This document shows, one piece after another, positions 59,760-64,000 of a DNA stretch of 64,000 nucleotides. The translations under genes and the position numbers were made by a program. Every line of letters begins with the position of its first letter. Position 1 is the stretch's first letter. The notes below the pieces were generated by a model. It ran no database searches. It saw only the letters and a list, made by a program, of their open reading frames with translations, and was not told where the DNA came from. The DNA comes from Paroedura picta (lineage: Eukaryota; Chordata; Lepidosauria; Squamata; Gekkonidae). The stretch covers positions 58,610,674-58,674,673 of the forward strand of contig NC_135375.1 in the NCBI RefSeq assembly GCF_049243985.1, read 5' to 3'.

Positions 59760-60837
59760 GGCTTCAAGGGCTTGATTCGTCCCAACCGGATAGTCACAGT
59801 CTGGAAGGCACAACAGCCTGGGAACAGACTGGAGGAACCAAGAACAGTAGTGGAGGTATTCCAATAAGCCTCTTTGGGCACAGATCACCCAAACAAGCTC
59901 CAGTAAGGAGAAGCCTCTTTCTTTCCCAGATCAAATGCATCCATCCCCAATGATAGCTTGGGTGGAAAGGACAGAGGGTAGATCCTACAGAAAAATGTAG
60001 AGAAGAAGCAAGATTCTCTGACATCACTCCACCTTCCACAGCTGGGTCTCTGTCCGGGCGGGTTGGGTGTGGGGGGAGAAAAGACCAGCAGAGGACAACC
60101 CCGGGAGGGAAACCGAACCACAGAAAATAGGGCTGTTGAGAAAGGGGAATCCGAGATGACAGGGGACAAGTACGAAAGAGGCAGGCCAACTGGCAACAGC
60201 GGCAAAGGAGATGACAGCTGTGGCTTTAAGAGTCAATGCAGCTGGGAGGGTACGGGTGAGAGACAGTACGAGGAGAGGGAACTGAACCCGCCTGGATTGG
60301 GGAGAGAGATAGGGGGGATAGTTAGGCAGATGACGGCAGCAGAAAGTCGGGGCAGAATGACTCAGGGAAAGGAGAAAAGTAAGAAAGAGAGCACTTACCT
60401 TAGAGGGTCAGTGGCGGGTGATTATTCTCAGTCAGCCTGGGGAAGGGGAGGTGAGCTGAGGGAAAGTATAAGGAATGCCCAGGCTCATGCAACCCAGGGA
60501 AGGGCCAGACCAAGGAGACGAAAGTACATGGAAGAGAGAAAATTACCTGCTGAGATCGTGGATGATGGAGAAGCCTAGGAACCAGAAGCGGAAACGAAGC
60601 TAGCGGGGGACTGGAAGGGGGGGGCGATTAGAAGGGAGGGGGAGAAGGAGGCAGGAGAAGGACAGTAAGTTCAGTTGAGAACAGAGGGGGAGTGTGAACA
60701 TTGGTGGAGGACAGGAGAAAAAAATAAAAAGACTCTGAACTTGAATGACAAGCTTATTGTAAGAGGAAGAAAGGTCAGGAACTGTACATCACGGCGAAGA
60801 AGGGTGGAGTCCAGGGTGGGACACCAGAGCCCTTCAC
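59760..60837 (+). mobile_element. Probable LTR/leader of Ty3/Gypsy fossil
   Basis: GC/GA-rich sequence directly before the gag-like region. It ends ...CCCTTCACA near 60837, followed by GTGGTGGAGAATGTGGGCAC, which is placed like a primer-binding site. An AATAAAA poly(A)-like signal lies near 60724. The left edge is uncertain and no partner LTR is visible. The 171-codon open frame at 60063 has no recognisable domain. Confidence 0.4.
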
Positions 60838-63100
60838 AGTGGTGGAGAATGTGGGCACTGGGCGGACCTCATCGTGACCACGCCCAGCGCTACCAACCCC
60901 AAAAGGCTGGATGTCTCCAGTGAAATATGGGACCCGACCAGTTCAAGTCCCCAGGCTTCCCAGTAGTGGCTCAGAAGAAGGTAGTTCTGATGTTTTGTAT
61001 ACAGGATCTGTGACAGAGGAATGGCAGATGAAAATCCCATGGACTTCGCCCAGTTTGGAAGATGGTTAGTGGAGCATCAGTCTCGGGCCTGGCAGGAAGT
61101 ATGCAGTCTAAGAATGCAGGAAGAATGCAGTCTAAGAAAGGATGGTACAAGAAATGAGGTGGGCCCTTGAGGACCGACCTGGGGAAGAGCGTACAGGGGC
61201 CAGAGGGCCAGCAGCTAATCCACTAGGGAGGGTCCCCTGGCCTTTGCTAGCTCAGTTGGGACCCAAAGACGATGTGGAGGTATACCTAGATGCCTTCGAG
61301 CGAACTGCAGAAGCTGCTCAATGGCCGCAAAGTCAGTGGTCCTATATCATCGAGCCGTACCTATCAGGGGAAGCTCAAGCCGCTGTTAAAGAACTAGCCA
61401 AAGAAGAGTATTTTAACAAATTGTGAGATGCTGCAAAGAGGTGGCTTGAACCCACAACAGAAGGCGAAAAGTGCCTGATGGAAAAAGTCATTCTGGAACA
61501 GTTGTTTCAAATTTTGCCAAACCGTACGCATCATTGGATGGAGTGCCAGAAACCCTCGTCTTTATCCCAGGCAGCCGAACTGCTGGAGACCTTCATGGCG
61601 GCCAACCATAGGGAGATGGGAAAAGAAGTACAACGCGTCCTGGTCCCAGTGGGACAGGGGGAAAGGTGACCAATCCAGCATCGTCCGGCTCCAATCCTAT
61701 CCACCCCAAAAATGGTAGAGCTCGCACCCCACTATATCCATCCCCGAGACCTTTGTGGATGAACAAGGGAACAAGTGAGGCAAAGTCCAGCCCAGTGCCA
61801 GTCTTGTGAAGCTTGTCAGTGTACTTCTGGGATAGGTCCTCCATGGGCCCCATTGCAACCCTTCCCTATTATTGAAACTCCTTTTGAGAGGATTGGAATG
61901 GACCCTTATCCCGGACCCCTCAGGGTGCCCTTTATTTATTAGTCATCATGGATTATGCAGCTCAATATCCAGAAGTCATGTCAATGCGGTCCATGAATAG
62001 TGAGGGAGTTGCCCGGACATAAATGAGATTGTTTGCCCAAGTAGGGTTCCCAAAAGAGATCTTGACTGATCAAGGATCCCCTTTTACATCGGCTTGCATG
62101 AGGCAGGTATGTCAGATCCTAGGGATTGAACTGGTATTTACAACTGCCCATCCTCAAATGGATGGTCTCACAGAGCGAATGAAGAGCTGCAGGAACAGTT
62201 GGCCACCATACAGTCCAGGGCACGAGACAATTTAGCAGCCACCCAGCGATACCAAAAGACTTATTATGATAAGGGGACATGAGAGACATTTTAAGGAAGG
62301 AAACTTAGCCTTGATCCATTTATTATAGGAGGGGGTTAGGAGTGTTCGGAGGAGATCGCTGGCGAGGGCCCTACAAAGTTTCAAATGTCCTCAGTACAGT
62401 GAATTATGAGATAGTCACTTTCCCTAAGGGGAATTGACCCAGGAAAATTCATGTTAATCATTTGAAGCCATGGTACATGCACCCTGAAAAAGAAGAATGT
62501 GCACTGGAATTAGGAGTGGAGCAATTACCAGATGGTAGTCCCCCGTGGCAAGGTGAGATGATTCCAGCCCTCGAAACATCTCCCATGGATCCCAACTTGA
62601 ATGAAAATCAAAGACGAGAGAGAGAGAAAATAGTCCATGAGCTTTCGAGTCTGTTTTCCAAGGTTCTGGGTAAAACACACTTATTGGAACATGCTATACG
62701 GACTGTACCCGGTGAGACAGTAAGAGTACCATGGAGGCCCATCCCTTTTAAGAAATGGCCGCTAGTCCAAAAGAGGTAGAGGATATGTTGTCCTTGGGGG
62801 TCATAGATCCATCGAGGAGTGGGTGGAGAAGTCCAATAGTGATGGTACCCAAGCCGTATGGTACTGTGAGGTTTTGCATGGACTTTCACAGCGTGAATCA
62901 GAAATCCAAGTTTGATGTGTACTCCATGCCTCAGGCTGAGTACCTGGTGAACCAGTTAGGGAAAGCCCAAATGATCTCGGCCCTCAATTTAACCAAAGGA
63001 TATTGGCAGATGCCTCTAAGAGCCGAGGACAAAGAAAAGACCGCCTTTGCGATGTCAAGAGGGTTGTATCAATTTACAGTGATGCCTTTTGGACTAGAGA
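60838..63100 (+). mobile_element. Ty3/Gypsy fossil with gag, integrase, then RT (Gmr1-like order)
   Basis: Order on the plus strand: gag-like region (about 61024-61670, AQLGPKDDVEVYLDAFERT); integrase core (about 61860-62240, EILTDQGSPF) and its C-terminal domain (about 62340-62470, IHVNHLKPW); then reverse transcriptase (about 62560-63100, PIVMVPKPYGTVRFCMDF and TKGYWQMPL). Integrase before reverse transcriptase is the arrangement known from the Gmr1 group of Ty3/Gypsy elements. The copy is broken, with multiple disabling changes, and is cut off by an L2-like LINE near 63100. It looks moderately old. Confidence 0.85.
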
Positions 63101-64000
63101 AGGGGTGGGAGCACTGGTGCCCTGTATAGGGCCCAGCCGTGGAGACATGGCCGGCGTCCTGGGTGTGCTCGATCCCCTTCTAACCTCCAACCCATCCCTA
63201 GGAATGTGAGGGTGGAGTCTAGGGTACAGGGTCCAACATTGGTCTTGTGCAATGCAAGGTCGATTAAGAACAAGGCCTCGACTCTGCAACATTTCATCGC
63301 AGAGTCAAAGGCAGACCTTGCTTGCGTGACCGAGACCTGGGTGAGGGAAGGCGAGACAGCGGCCTTGAAAGAACTGGCCCAACCAGGTTACTTGGTCCTT
63401 CACCAATCTCGGACCCACAAGAGGGGAGGGGGGGTGGCTATTGTGGTCCGGGAGGTCCTCACCCACAGGGCTCTCCCGGCGCCGGAAATCAAGGGGGTGG
63501 AGTGTGTCGGTATTGGTTGGGACTCGGTCGAGAGTGTGGATATCTGGTTGGTATACCGTCCACCCAACGCACCGCCAGATGTCCTGCCCCGCCTGCTGGA
63601 GGCAGCGGCCGCCTGGGCGTTGCAGTACCCCAGGCTTCTGATCCTGGGTGACTTCAACGTTCACGCGGACGCGCCCTCTCCAGTCCATGGCGGAGACCTG
63701 GTGTCATCCATGGAGACACTAGGACTCTCGCAATTTGTTGCTGGGCCCACCTATCACGCCGGCCACAAACTCGACTTGATTTTCGGCGCTGGGATAGGTG
63801 GATACAGCATTAGCTGGATACAGCATTAGCTGTGCCGTGGTCAAACCACTACGCCCTGCGGGCCCGGCTCAAGATGCCACCCCCTCCCCAGTTGGGCGGC
63901 GGGCGTATTTTAGCCCGCCCGCGGAGACTCATGGATCCAATTGGATTCCGGAATGCTCTGCGGGACCCGATGCCTCCTGGCGACTCACTAGCGGCCTTGG
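63100..64000 (+). mobile_element. L2-like LINE, ORF2 endonuclease domain (continues past window)
   Basis: An open frame of about 207 codons (63206-63829) encodes an apurinic-type endonuclease: LVLCNARSIKNK (Asn), LACVTETWV (Glu), LVYRPPN, LLILGDFNVHAD (Asp/Asn) and HKLDLIFGAG (Asp). Near 63800-63831 a 16-bp unit (GGATACAGCATTAGCT) is duplicated and reading continues in another frame with PWSNHYALRARL, so the usual terminal SDH box is SNH. This copy is less decayed than the L2-like copies in intron 2. It interrupts the Gypsy reverse transcriptase; its other end is not in the window. Confidence 0.9.

Larger units (their letters stand above)
20340..64000 (+). other. ADAMTS19: ADAMTS19 gene, 5' part (promoter to intron 7)
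   Basis: Seven exons on the plus strand, each bounded by AG acceptors and GT donors, join in compatible phases (1, 0, 1, 0, 0, 2, 1) into one open reading frame. The product resembles vertebrate ADAMTS19 through the prodomain and the start of the M12B metalloprotease domain, as I recall the human protein (no alignment run). Shared stretches include FSTCGG, NEDFIFIEPLN, YSYKLPQE, YIGHHGEKMLESFCKW and KDFCVHKDEPCDTVG. The family is a set of secreted, multidomain extracellular-matrix proteases. The zinc-binding exon, disintegrin-like, thrombospondin, Cys-rich, spacer and PLAC regions are not in the window, so the gene continues past 64000. Introns 2, 6 and 7 are long and full of repeats. Confidence 0.93.
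57229..64000 (+). other. ADAMTS19 intron 7 (continues past window)
   Basis: Begins GTAAGT and has no further recognisable ADAMTS19 exon. It contains a foldback-family piece (57325-57400), a GTTGCCA-type repeat (57405-57620), a tRNA SINE (57955-58175), LINE tails (58545-58860), a Ty3/Gypsy fossil and an L2-like LINE. 58865-59600 is AT-rich and unassigned. Confidence 0.8.

Noticed and set aside
60063-60578. 171-codon Gly/Glu/Arg-rich frame
   Set aside because: Lies in the probable LTR/leader of the Gypsy fossil; no gag or other domain is visible.
57229-64000. Search for the ADAMTS19 zinc-site exon (HExxHxxGxxH)
   Set aside because: No such motif with splice sites was seen; the exon must lie beyond the window.

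Overview
The window is vertebrate nuclear DNA, most likely from a squamate reptile. A gecko or other lizard is possible, but I cannot fix the species. The evidence is one host gene with split exons and GT-AG introns, set in a mix of BovB (RTE) LINEs, Sauria-type tRNA SINEs, CORE-SINEs, CR1 and L2-like LINEs, hAT MITEs, a Helitron and Ty3/Gypsy fossils.

The only host protein gene I can support is ADAMTS19, a secreted zinc metalloprotease, on the plus strand. A CpG island with a CCAAT box and GC box (about 20340-21400) is its promoter and 5' UTR. Exon 1 starts at 21258. Seven coding exons (21258-21342, 23092-23693, 40248-40413, 43254-43426, 47134-47217, 50900-51057, 57185-57228) join in compatible phases to encode about 437 residues. 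These cover the signal peptide, the whole prodomain, two basic convertase sites (RRKR and RGKR) and the first part of the metalloprotease domain. The zinc-site exon (HExxHxxGxxH) and everything after it lie beyond base 64000.

Bases 1-20340 are intergenic. Clear elements there are a near-complete BovB with an 11-bp target duplication (13105-16802) that was itself hit by a probable solo LTR (13982-14731), a palindromic hAT MITE with a perfect 8-bp duplication (8873-9010), two further hAT elements, SINEs and L2-like tails. Intron 2 (16.5 kb) holds several L2-like LINE copies, a small BovB tail and a hAT element. Introns 3-6 hold CR1 copies (one nested in another), SINEs, a long TTCCC microsatellite, two hAT elements and a GC-rich non-autonomous Helitron (53252-54093). 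Intron 7 ends in a broken Ty3/Gypsy element whose integrase lies before its reverse transcriptase (Gmr1-like order), interrupted by an L2-like LINE whose endonuclease domain runs to the window edge.

I see no operon, CRISPR array, tRNA or rRNA gene, and no undescribed multi-gene system. The most distinctive signals are mobile-element architecture: the Helitron, nested insertions, foldback hAT elements, and the IN-before-RT Gypsy fossil. All calls come from reading the sequence and from memory of the families; no database search was run.
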